Assembly (NCBI GenBank): GCA_947488595.1
Contig: CANKZI010000007.1
Location: 1-64,000 of the forward strand
DNA: 64,000 nucleotides
Direction: 5' to 3'
Origin: Flavobacteriaceae bacterium
Lineage (GTDB): Bacteria; Bacteroidota; Bacteroidia; Flavobacteriales; Flavobacteriaceae
Positions 34,665-43,502 of this stretch are shown here, one piece after another (the first letter of the stretch is position 1; every line of letters starts with the position of its first letter). The position numbers and the translations under genes were made by a program. The notes below the pieces were generated by a model, which was not told where the DNA came from, ran no database searches, and saw nothing but the letters and a program-made list of their open reading frames with translations.

Positions 34665-35657
34665 ATGTTCCCATTACAAAGAGGCAGAAGATTGCGCGTT
34701 AACGAGTCCATTCGTTCTCTAGTTCGCGAAACTACATTAAGTCCGAGTGATTTTATGTTCCCCATGTTCATCGCTGAAGGCGAAAATTATAAAGTCGAAA
34801 TTCCATCCATGCCAGGCATTTTTCGTCGGTCCATCGATTTGACGGTCGAAGAAGTCAACGAATTATTTGATTTGGGAATTCGTGCAGTAAACATTTACGT
34901 AAAAGTCGACGAACGCCTGAAAGACAACACCGGGAAAGAAGCGTGGAATCCAAACGGATTAATGCAGAAAGCCATCAGAGCAATCAAAACTGCTTGTCCA
35001 GCAATGATTGTTATGCCTGATGTAGCCTTAGACCCGTACTCTATTTTTGGTCACGATGGTATCATCGAAAGCGGTGATGTCGCCAACGATGCAACCAACG
35101 AAGCTTTGGTAAAAATGGCCGTTTCGCACGCGCAAGCGGGAGCCGATTTTGTGGCACCAAGCGACATGATGGACGGACGCGTACTGCGATTGCGTCAAGG
35201 ATTAGATGCTGCCGGCTTCTCCCATGTAGGTATTATGAGTTATTCTGCCAAGTATGCATCGGCTTTTTATGGCCCATTTCGAGATGCTTTAGACAGCGCT
35301 CCAGTTGATAATGCATACATTTCAAAAGATAAGAAAACGTACCAGATGGATTATGCCAACCGCATCGAAGCCATCAAAGAAGCACTTATGGACGTTGAAG
35401 AAGGTGCCGATATGGTAATGGTAAAACCTGGAATTGCTTATCTCGACATCGTTCGCGAAGTAAAAAATGCCGTCAATGTTCCCGTGACTGTTTTTCATGT
35501 TTCGGGCGAATATGCTATGATAAAAGCCGCCGCAGAACGAGGTTGGTTGGATCACGACAAAATTATGATGGAACAATTAATGTGCATCAAACGAGCCGGA
35601 GCCAGTTTAATTTCGACTTATTTTGCCAAAGAAGCAGCAATATTAATGAAACAATGA
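34665..35657 (+). CDS. hemB: Delta-aminolevulinic acid dehydratase (porphobilinogen synthase)
   Basis: Condenses two ALA molecules into porphobilinogen. The 330 residues show both Schiff-base lysine regions, MSYSAKYASAFYGPFRDAL and MVMVKPGIAYLDIVREVK. DVALDPYSIFGHDGI lacks the Cys-triad found in zinc-dependent enzymes (it has no DxCxCxY), so this is probably the magnesium/potassium class. VSGEYAMIKAAAERGWLD is also family-like. It is sixth in the heme operon although second in the pathway. The cytochrome c gene starts one base after its stop. Confidence 0.96.
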   Translation: MFPLQRGRRLRVNESIRSLVRETTLSPSDFMFPMFIAEGENYKVEIPSMPGIFRRSIDLTVEEVNELFDLGIRAVNIYVKVDERLKDNTGKEAWNPNGLMQKAIRAIKTACPAMIVMPDVALDPYSIFGHDGIIESGDVANDATNEALVKMAVSHAQAGADFVAPSDMMDGRVLRLRQGLDAAGFSHVGIMSYSAKYASAFYGPFRDALDSAPVDNAYISKDKKTYQMDYANRIEAIKEALMDVEEGADMVMVKPGIAYLDIVREVKNAVNVPVTVFHVSGEYAMIKAAAERGWLDHDKIMMEQLMCIKRAGASLISTYFAKEAAILMKQ

Positions 35658-35658
35658 T

Positions 35659-36030
35659 ATGAAGAAAATACTATTCCTTTTGATTGCTTTTTTAGTGATT
35701 TCGTGCAAAAAAGAAAATGAAAAAGACATAACAAACACCCAAAATCCGAAATCGTCGATTGCGCTCGGAAAAGCGCTTTTTGAAAACAAAGGAACTTGTA
35801 TCGCTTGTCATTTACCAGAACAAAAAGTTATTGGACCAAGTATTAAAGCTATAGCCACAATCTACAAAGAAAAAAAGGGTAACCTTATTACTTTCCTAAA
35901 AGGGGAGGCAGAACCTATCGTTGATCCAACCCAATACGAAGTCATGAAAGCCAATTTTTCTATCACCAAAACGATGTCAGATGAAGAACTCAAAGCCCTA
36001 GAGGCGTATATGTATTCGTCTTTGAAATAA
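35659..36030 (+). CDS. c-type cytochrome lipoprotein
   Basis: 123 residues. A lipoprotein signal (MKKILFLLIAFLVISCKKEN, Cys acylated) is followed by a short linker. One cytochrome c domain carries the heme-attachment motif CIACH (residues about 52-56) and a distal Met in YEVMKANFSITKTMSDEELKALEAYM. It is an outer-leaflet or periplasmic electron carrier of the cytochrome c class I kind. Cotranscription with hemB is implied by the one-base gap and suggests a link between heme supply and use. Confidence 0.88.
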   Translation: MKKILFLLIAFLVISCKKENEKDITNTQNPKSSIALGKALFENKGTCIACHLPEQKVIGPSIKAIATIYKEKKGNLITFLKGEAEPIVDPTQYEVMKANFSITKTMSDEELKALEAYMYSSLK

Positions 36031-36214
36031 TACAAAATGAACACGAATTAGTTTAAAGACATTAAATATTAACTGCAAAGATTGCAAAGATCTTCGCAAA
36101 AAATGATTTTTGGTCATTTAAATTCAGACCAAAAATAGCCAAAATCGCTGCGTATTTTGCGGTTACATAAAATTAATTTCCAATCGAAAACATTTTGATA
36201 TCTTAAAAAAAATT

Positions 36215-36681
36215 GAAACTGTTTGCATCAAAACGACGTAGGTAGTAGCTAAAATAGCTGGCGATGAAAACGGAATTACTTTGATTTCTATCTCGGCAGA
36301 AGGCGATGTTGCAGCAAAGATTCCGAAAGGATTGCAAGAAGTAATACAACAACTCCATTTCTATTTTGAAGGCAAACCCACAAATTTCAGTTTTAAAATC
36401 AATCCTTCGGGAACTGAATTTCAAAAAAGAGTATGGGTCGAATTATTAAAAATTCCTTACGGGAAAACCACATTTTATTTGGATTTGTCCAAAAAGCTAG
36501 GTGATTGAAAAGCCATTCGTGCTGTAGCTGCTGCCAACGGAAAAATCCGTTATGGATTGTTGTGCCTTGTCATCGCGTTATCGGCACTGACGGTTCACTT
36601 ACATGATATACCGGAGGTTTATGGCGCAAAAAATAGCTTTTGGAACATGAAAATCGTACAACCCAACAATCCTTGTTTTAG
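36215..36681 (+). pseudogene. ogt: Methylated-DNA-protein-cysteine methyltransferase (ogt) remnant
   Basis: Translation in several frames recovers an Ogt-like protein. The conserved GTEFQKRVWVELLKIPYGKT is open at 36413-36470. The active-site [12 protein letters not shown] is recovered near 36570-36605 after a one-base shift within the A-run of the preceding GGAAAAATCC. In-frame stops occur at 36239-36241 (TAG), 36506-36508 (TGA) and twice more beyond 36600. The intact enzyme would remove O6-alkyl groups from guanine by suicide transfer to the PCHR cysteine. With at least four stops and one frameshift it is a genuine pseudogene rather than a sequencing error. Confidence 0.88.
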
Positions 36682-37044
36682 AATATACAACAGTTTCTTT
36701 CTTCCTTCATTTTGTATGGTTTTTTTCAAAATTATTCACTTCCTAAATCAATGATCGTTTTTGATTGTTCCTGTTTCAATATTAAAAACGAGCTTTTTTA
36801 TCGTTATTTATAACCGTTTTCAAATATAATGTTATAATTATAACGTTTTCGCTAACTAAACATTACCTCAACAAATACTAAAAAACGGTTGGCCGTGAAA
36901 GCGCTATTTTGCAGCAATCATAGTAAAGCCAATTCCTTTGAACATTGCACATGAACTGCTCAATATGTATGGTTTATTTAACTAAAAATTTTCATAAGCA
37001 AAAAAAATATAGTTTAATTTTAAAAATTAAGAAATACTTATATT
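36682..37044. other. Intergenic region before the first T9SS protein
   Basis: 363 bases with no convincing gene or RNA. It holds a perfect 14-bp AT palindrome, GTTATAATTATAAC at 36831-36844, and AT-rich sequence likely to contain the promoter of the downstream gene. No clear TAnnTTTG box was found near 37045. Confidence 0.5.
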
Positions 37045-39555
37045 ATGAAAATACACAGCGCGCTCTTTTTTAAGAAAATACATTTTGTTTTACTTTTATT
37101 AATTTTAGGAGGTAATTCAATTAATGCACAATTTTTGAGCAATGGTGATTTTGAAAGCGGCGGAAGTGGTGTTGGCTTTCTTGTTAACGACTACACTTTG
37201 ATAAACCCTGTGACAGGCAATAGTAATCCCGGATTCTATGCCAGAACAACTAATCCTGTTTTAATGGATGCTTCTTTTATTTCCGGTGGAGATCACACAA
37301 CTGGATTTGGAAATATGATTGTAGTTAATGGAGCAACTACCAATAATAAGTTTATTTGGACAACCAGTAGTACCGGAGGTGCTATTGGAGGATTTACGGT
37401 TGGAACTACCTATACTTTTCGTTACTGGATCAAATCGGTTTCAAACCAAGTAACCGCAGATGAAGCTACAAGATCAAATATCGGCTTAATTTTTGTAAAC
37501 GCTTCTAATATCAATCCACCAGTGCTAAATAATCTTGCGCCATTACCTTCAGCGGGTTGGCAACAAGTAAGTTATTCATTCGTTGCCACTGCAAACAATA
37601 TATTAATTCGTTTAAGAACATTAAATAGCGGCGCAATCGGAAATGACTTTGCTATTGATGATTTTTCAATCACAGTGGGTAGTCTTCCGTTTGAAGGAAG
37701 CTATACTTCAATAAATCCAACATGTCCAAACGCCACCGATGGGGCTATTGCTGTTACTTTATCAGGTGGAACTTTACCTTATGGGAATTATACTTTAACA
37801 GGAACGTCAAGCCAAACCAATAGTACAGGATTATTTACTGGCTTAACAGAAGGCACTTATTCGATCTCGGGTTCAGATGCTAGTGGTCAAAATTTTACAC
37901 AATCAGGTATCGTTTTAACCGTTCCAAATAACTTGGTGTTAAGTAATCCTGTGACCATTTGCGAAGGCGAATCCACAACATTATCTGCCACTGGCGGCGC
38001 TGGAAATTATACTTGGACAGCCAATCCAACGGATGATTCGATAACAAATCCAAATAGTGTTGCACAAAATGTTAGTCCCTCGGTTACAACAATTTATACT
38101 TTAACATCAGGAACGGCTTCTGCAACAACAAATTTAGTAGCTAACGGCGATTTTTCAGCAGGGAATACTGGTTTTACAACAGAATACAATCAAGTAAGCG
38201 ATCCAAATCCATTTGGAGTTCAATCGTCTTACGATATAGTTACCAATCCGAATGAGTGGTTTTCAGCATTCGCTTCTTGTGGCGATCATACAACGGGAAC
38301 TGGAAATCTTATGGTATTTGATGGTTCAACAGATCCAACCGGAAATATAAAAGCTTGGTGTGCAGGAACTCCAATTGTTGTCGTTCCAAATACCAATTAT
38401 ACTTTCTCGTATTATGTGGCTTCGGCAGCGCCCGAAAATCCAGCTAAATTAGAAGTCTTAATCAATGGCGTTTCTTTGGCACCTCCAGTTACAGCTCCGT
38501 CTACAACTTGTGTTTGGACTTTGGTTTCTCATGATTGGAATTCTGGTACCAACACTACTGCTGACATTTGCATTTACGACAGGCAGTTTATCGATTATGG
38601 AAACGATTTTGCTTTAGATGATATTGCACTGGTCGAAACCATCACATGCTTGTATGAGAAAACGGTAACAGTAACCGTGAATCCTAAAGTGAATCCAACT
38701 TTTACTGCTGTTGATCCCATTTGTTTGGGCGAAGCCTTAACCGCGTTACCAACCACTTCTTTGAATGGATTTACGGGTGCCTGGACGCCTCCTTTAAATA
38801 ATTTGGAAACAACGGAATATCTTTTTACGCCAGCTCCAGGGCAATGTGCTGCCACTACAAATCTAACGATAACTGTAAATCCACTAGTTACACCAAGTTT
38901 TAACATTGCTGATACGATTTGTTTGGGTGCATCTTTAAACGCATTGCCAACGACTTCTATCGAAGGAATTGAAGGCATTTGGTCGCCTGCATTAAGTAAT
39001 ACGGCAACTACAAATTATATCTTTACATCCAATGCAGGACAGTGCGCTTCAAACACTGATCTTACAATAACTGTAAAACCATTACCAGAATTTAGCATAT
39101 CCGAAAGCTGTATTGGTGTAGGTTACACTTTAACAGCTGTCGAATTGGACTCAACTGGTTCAAGTTACCAATGGTATAATCCTCAAAATAATATAATAGG
39201 AAACAGTGCGTCTATTATTGCATCAGTTGCTGGAAAATACAAATTAGTTATCGAAAAAGAGGGCTGTAGTTCAGAAAAATCCATAGACGTGATTGCGCCC
39301 TATTGTGCTATTCAAAAAGGAATTTCACCTAACAATGATAATAAAAATGACAATTTTGATTTGGCTTCGTATAATGTTGCTAATTTAAAAATATTTAACC
39401 GCTATGGAACTGTAGTTTATGACAAACCGGGCTATGAAAATGAATGGTATGGACAATCCAATAAAGGCGATGAACTGCCTGACGGTACCTATTTTTATGT
39501 AATTGATTTTTCAGATTTAGCAACTAAAACAGGATGGATTTACATTAATAGATAA
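37045..39555 (+). CDS. Large secreted protein with T9SS type B sorting domain (836 aa)
   Basis: Signal peptide MKIHSALFFKKIHFVLLLLI... (cleavage near NAQ). The body is repetitive beta-sandwich sequence: two carbohydrate/jelly-roll-like blocks with FAIDDFSITVG and FALDDIALVET endings, and later Ig-like repeats (about 90 residues each). The last about 85 residues (GISPNNDNKNDNFDLASYNV, LKIFNRYGTVVY, LPDGTYFYVI) are a gliding-motility-associated type B C-terminal sorting signal, exported by the type IX system and retained at the surface or released. Binding target unknown; adhesion or polymer binding is the usual role. A second similar protein follows. Confidence 0.85.
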   Translation: MKIHSALFFKKIHFVLLLLILGGNSINAQFLSNGDFESGGSGVGFLVNDYTLINPVTGNSNPGFYARTTNPVLMDASFISGGDHTTGFGNMIVVNGATTNNKFIWTTSSTGGAIGGFTVGTTYTFRYWIKSVSNQVTADEATRSNIGLIFVNASNINPPVLNNLAPLPSAGWQQVSYSFVATANNILIRLRTLNSGAIGNDFAIDDFSITVGSLPFEGSYTSINPTCPNATDGAIAVTLSGGTLPYGNYTLTGTSSQTNSTGLFTGLTEGTYSISGSDASGQNFTQSGIVLTVPNNLVLSNPVTICEGESTTLSATGGAGNYTWTANPTDDSITNPNSVAQNVSPSVTTIYTLTSGTASATTNLVANGDFSAGNTGFTTEYNQVSDPNPFGVQSSYDIVTNPNEWFSAFASCGDHTTGTGNLMVFDGSTDPTGNIKAWCAGTPIVVVPNTNYTFSYYVASAAPENPAKLEVLINGVSLAPPVTAPSTTCVWTLVSHDWNSGTNTTADICIYDRQFIDYGNDFALDDIALVETITCLYEKTVTVTVNPKVNPTFTAVDPICLGEALTALPTTSLNGFTGAWTPPLNNLETTEYLFTPAPGQCAATTNLTITVNPLVTPSFNIADTICLGASLNALPTTSIEGIEGIWSPALSNTATTNYIFTSNAGQCASNTDLTITVKPLPEFSISESCIGVGYTLTAVELDSTGSSYQWYNPQNNIIGNSASIIASVAGKYKLVIEKEGCSSEKSIDVIAPYCAIQKGISPNNDNKNDNFDLASYNVANLKIFNRYGTVVYDKPGYENEWYGQSNKGDELPDGTYFYVIDFSDLATKTGWIYINR

Positions 39556-39608
39556 TCCTGAAAATTGTATTAGAAGCAATGAATTGCATTAACAACCATT
39601 TTAAATCA

Positions 39609-42600
39609 ATGAGCCAAAAAAAGAAAATCGTTACTTTCTTACTTTTACTAGTTTCAATGTACAATTATTCTCAATTGGGATTTTGTACAGGAAGTAAAGG
39701 TGATGCTATCTTTAGCGAAAATTTTGGTTCAGGAACCAATTATGGCCCTGCATTGCCGGCCGGAGTCACTAATTATACTTATATCACAGGAAATCCTAAT
39801 GATGGATTTTACACCCTTTTTTACAGAACAAATTTATATAGTACTTGGCATTATTCTTTAGACCATACGCCAGATGCGACCAACGGTGCTAATGGAAAAT
39901 CTTTAATTGTAAATGCAAATGCCAGTACATCTGGAGATTTTTACAAGCGAATTGTTTCTGGACTTTGTATCAATTCTACTTTCGAATTTTCTGCTTGGTT
40001 GATGAATGTTTACAATCCAGTTTCAGGATTTTGTGGCGCTAGTGAGATACCCATAAATGTTAAATTTGAAATATGGAATGATACCGAAACAATACTCTTG
40101 AGTTCAGGAAATACCGGGAATATCATCGGGACAGCTGCACCTGTTTGGCAACAATTCGCGCTGGTTTTTACAACTTCAAATGAAACTTCGGTAGTTTTAA
40201 AAATGAAAAATAATGGATTGGGTGGCTGCGGAAATGATTTGGCAATTGATGACATTGCATTTAGATCTTGCGGCGATTTGACCACGATATCCAGTCCATC
40301 TGCCGCTGGAAGTAATTTTACTACTTGTGACAATCCGGTTTCCATTCAACTTCAAGCGACAACCTCGGGGGTTGCAAACTATTTCTATCAATGGCAAACG
40401 AGTACCAACGGAACAACATGGACCGATATCGCAGGAGCAAATGCAGCAACTTATACGACACTAAATTTAACAACACAAACCTATTTCAGAACTAAAGTTG
40501 CGCAAGACAGTGCCAATTTAAGCAATAGCTTTTGTTCTGCTTTATCAGATGTTTTTACGGTTTCGTTTTTAGCTGCTCCAAATAATGCAGTAAACAATAA
40601 TAGTGATATAACTATTTGCAGTGATGAAGCAATTCCGTCTCTTAGCGTTACATCAGATGCTGGAACTGGCGTAAATTGGTTTGATGCGCCAACCGGAGGC
40701 AACTTATTACAGGCCAATTCCCTAACTTATACACCAACAACAGCCGGAGTATTTTATACCGAAGCCTATAATTTAGCTTCGAATTGTAGAAGTAATGCAA
40801 GAACAGCGGTCACTTTAACAATTATTCCTTTGCCTACCGCTTCAATATCTGGAACTGCTTTCATTTGTTCCGAAAATGCAACGACAGTTACAATTAATGG
40901 AACTCCGAATGCAATTGTGACTTATAATATTGATGGCGGTGCCAATCAAACTATTGCCCTAGACTCAAGTGGATTTCAAACTATAACCACAGCGGTTTTA
41001 AACGCAAATAGCACCTATACATTAGTAAGTGTTGCTTCATCGGTTTTGAGTTCTTGTGTTGCAACTTTAAATGATTCTTTTTTAATTACCGTAAATCCAA
41101 AACCAACAGCATCAATATCTGGGAGTTCAGTTATTTGTTCCGAATCAAATACAGTTCTAACCTTTACTGGAACACCCGACGCGACAGTAACTTATACAGT
41201 TGATGGTGGTGCTAATCAAAATATAATTCTAGATTCAAGCGGAACAAAGCAATTAACAACACCTAATTTATCGGCTAATTCGGTTTATACTTTAGTCAGC
41301 ATTACATCAAGCGGAACCAATGCATGTACACAAATGCTATCACAATCATTTACAATTTCGCTAATTGCATTTCCTACAGCCACCATTTCGGCAAATCCTT
41401 TATCGGTTTGTTTGGGAGAAAGGAGCAGCATAAATTTTAATGGGACTCCAAATGCAGTCATCAGCTTTTCAGAAAACAGCGGAACCATTCAAACCATAAC
41501 CTTAGATGCTTCCGGATTCAATTCAATTATAACCTCAAATTTAAATGTTGATACCACTTTTCAATTGATTGATGCAATGCTTCCGGGAACGCCAACCTGC
41601 AATAAACCACTTTCTAGTGCTATTGTGGTATCAATAAATCCTACGCCAACGGTTGTCGTCGATGGCAATTTAAATTATTGTTCTAATGAAACTATAAATA
41701 TTGCTTTAAGCGCTGATATTACGGGAACAAGTTTTTCATGGACGGTTATTCAAAACGGAACATCTGGTGCAACCGATGGATCTGGAAATTTAATAAATCA
41801 AGTGCTAACGGCTTTCAATTCTGATGGCACGGCAACTTACTTTGTAACTCCTTTCCATAACAATTGCGCAGGAATTACTATCGAAATTAAGGTTGTAATT
41901 CATGCCTTACCCAATCCAATTATCAATGACGGTGTGATTTGTCTGAATAATTCAAGTGCGGCTTCATCACAATTTTACACCTTGACAACAGGTTTAAATA
42001 CAACCGATTATACTTTTGATTGGTATTTTGAAGGGGCGCTTATTCCGACAGCCTCTGGTGCCTCTTTTGATGCCAATCAAGTAGGAAATTTCGGCGTAAT
42101 AGCAACAAATATAAATACCGGTTGTGTTTCAGATAAGGTTTTTGCTCTTGTGACTGAATCCATTCAAGGCGAAAGTTTGATTGTGAATCAATCGACAAGT
42201 TTTAGTGACAACCCAACCATTACAGTTACTGTAGTTGGTGGCATTGGTCCCTTTCTTTACCAATTGGATGATGGTGCTTTTCAATCTTCAAATGTCTTTT
42301 CGCAAGTTGCATCAGGGACACATGCGATCACCGTTGTTGATGCCACTTTTTGCACCAATTTAACTACAACAGCAACCATCATTGATTATCCCCGTTACTT
42401 TACACCTAACGGCGATGGAATTCATGATTATTGGAACATTAAAAGCCTTTTTACAAGATCCAACATTGTAATTTTTGATCGATACGGAAAATTATTAAAG
42501 CAGATTTTTACCAATAGTACTGGTTGGGATGGAACATATAATGGCCAATCCCTAATGGCTGATGATTATTGGTTCGTTATAAATTACGAGGAAAATGGCG

Positions 42601-42641
42601 TTGAAAAAATTTTTAAATCGCACTTTACTTTAAAAAGATAA
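39609..42641 (+). CDS. Large secreted protein with T9SS type B sorting domain and tandem 90-residue repeats (about 1010 aa)
   Basis: Start MSQKKKIVTFLLLLVSMYNYS gives a signal peptide; an ATG at 39579 would add ten residues. After an N-terminal jelly-roll-like region (FAIDDIAF-type strand, LAIDDIAFRSCG) comes a set of Ig/PKD-like repeats. Three units of 90, 90 and 89 codons start at 40833, 41103 and 41373, each opening PTASISG or PTATISA and carrying a CSE/CLGE and a TNLS/TSNL pattern. The C-terminus (YFTPNGDGIHDYWNIKSL, IVIFDRYGKLLK, LMADDYWFVINY) is the type B sorting domain. It is 24 bases from the upstream protein in the same orientation, so the two may form one transcript. Confidence 0.85.
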   Translation: MSQKKKIVTFLLLLVSMYNYSQLGFCTGSKGDAIFSENFGSGTNYGPALPAGVTNYTYITGNPNDGFYTLFYRTNLYSTWHYSLDHTPDATNGANGKSLIVNANASTSGDFYKRIVSGLCINSTFEFSAWLMNVYNPVSGFCGASEIPINVKFEIWNDTETILLSSGNTGNIIGTAAPVWQQFALVFTTSNETSVVLKMKNNGLGGCGNDLAIDDIAFRSCGDLTTISSPSAAGSNFTTCDNPVSIQLQATTSGVANYFYQWQTSTNGTTWTDIAGANAATYTTLNLTTQTYFRTKVAQDSANLSNSFCSALSDVFTVSFLAAPNNAVNNNSDITICSDEAIPSLSVTSDAGTGVNWFDAPTGGNLLQANSLTYTPTTAGVFYTEAYNLASNCRSNARTAVTLTIIPLPTASISGTAFICSENATTVTINGTPNAIVTYNIDGGANQTIALDSSGFQTITTAVLNANSTYTLVSVASSVLSSCVATLNDSFLITVNPKPTASISGSSVICSESNTVLTFTGTPDATVTYTVDGGANQNIILDSSGTKQLTTPNLSANSVYTLVSITSSGTNACTQMLSQSFTISLIAFPTATISANPLSVCLGERSSINFNGTPNAVISFSENSGTIQTITLDASGFNSIITSNLNVDTTFQLIDAMLPGTPTCNKPLSSAIVVSINPTPTVVVDGNLNYCSNETINIALSADITGTSFSWTVIQNGTSGATDGSGNLINQVLTAFNSDGTATYFVTPFHNNCAGITIEIKVVIHALPNPIINDGVICLNNSSAASSQFYTLTTGLNTTDYTFDWYFEGALIPTASGASFDANQVGNFGVIATNINTGCVSDKVFALVTESIQGESLIVNQSTSFSDNPTITVTVVGGIGPFLYQLDDGAFQSSNVFSQVASGTHAITVVDATFCTNLTTTATIIDYPRYFTPNGDGIHDYWNIKSLFTRSNIVIFDRYGKLLKQIFTNSTGWDGTYNGQSLMADDYWFVINYEENGVEKIFKSHFTLKR

Positions 42642-42721
42642 TATCATTTTTTTAATTTTAAACATTGAAGGAAAACAAAATTTGTGTAAATTCGTTTTGT
42701 ATCAATTAAAATTTAAAAGCC

Positions 42722-43435
42722 ATGATAGAAAAAATTAAACTCGACAACATTTTATTTTTAGACATTGAAACTGTTCCAGAAATTGAGAATTACAACCAAC
42801 TGGATTCGGAAATGCAACAGCTTTGGGAACTCAAAACCCAATACCAGCGCAAGGAAGAATTTACCGCCGAAGCCTTTTATGACCGTGCAGGAATTTGGGC
42901 CGAATTTGGAAAAATTGTCTGCATTTCGGTAGGCTATTTTATTATAAAAAATGACATTCGAAATTTTAGAGTAACCTCTTTTTTTGGAGAAGAAACAAAA
43001 ATTCTAAAAGAATTTAATAACTTACTCAACAATCATTTCAATCAGGCACAACATGTTTTATGCGGGCACAACGCCAAAGAATTTGACATTCCGTTTATTG
43101 CGAGAAGGATGATTGTTAATCAAATTGCACTGCCCGAAAAACTGAATTTATTCGGAAAAAAACCATGGGAAATTCCACATCTCGATACTTTAGAATTGTG
43201 GAAATTTGGTGATTATAAACATTTTACTTCTTTAAAATTGTTGACCAAAATTCTCGGAATTCCTTCTCCAAAAGGCGATATCGACGGAAGCCAAGTAGGA
43301 CATGTTTTTTATGTCGAAAAAGACATTGATCGAATTGTAACCTATTGTGAAAAAGATACAATTGCCGTTGCACAAATTTTCTTGCGACTAAGACGAGAAG
43401 ATTTATTGGTCGATGACGAAATTATTCATGTTTAG
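42722..43435 (+). CDS. DEDDy-type 3'-5' exonuclease (DNA_pol_B_exo2 family)
   Basis: 237 residues with an RNase H-like fold. ExoI is LFLDIETVPEIE (metal-binding Asp and Glu), ExoII is HNAKEFDIPFIARRM (Asp), ExoIII is YCEKDTIAVAQIF (Tyr and Asp), together the DEDDy catalytic set. No polymerase domain is attached, so it is a stand-alone nuclease, probably on DNA or RNA 3' ends. No signal peptide, so cytosolic. Confidence 0.85.
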   Translation: MIEKIKLDNILFLDIETVPEIENYNQLDSEMQQLWELKTQYQRKEEFTAEAFYDRAGIWAEFGKIVCISVGYFIIKNDIRNFRVTSFFGEETKILKEFNNLLNNHFNQAQHVLCGHNAKEFDIPFIARRMIVNQIALPEKLNLFGKKPWEIPHLDTLELWKFGDYKHFTSLKLLTKILGIPSPKGDIDGSQVGHVFYVEKDIDRIVTYCEKDTIAVAQIFLRLRREDLLVDDEIIHV

Positions 43436-43502
43436 ATTGGTCGATATCGATTTTTGACATTGACATTCTGATTGATTTACTATATTTACAAAAAACAAAT
43501 TT

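Noticed and set aside
36831..36844. The 14-bp palindrome GTTATAATTATAAC as a regulatory operator
   Set aside because: It is made only of A/T with G/C ends in an AT-rich spacer, where such palindromes are likely by chance; nothing else supports it.
36900..36985. A short gene fragment before the first T9SS protein
   Set aside because: The longest readable stretches are under 30 codons with no start, no motif and nearby stops in all frames.
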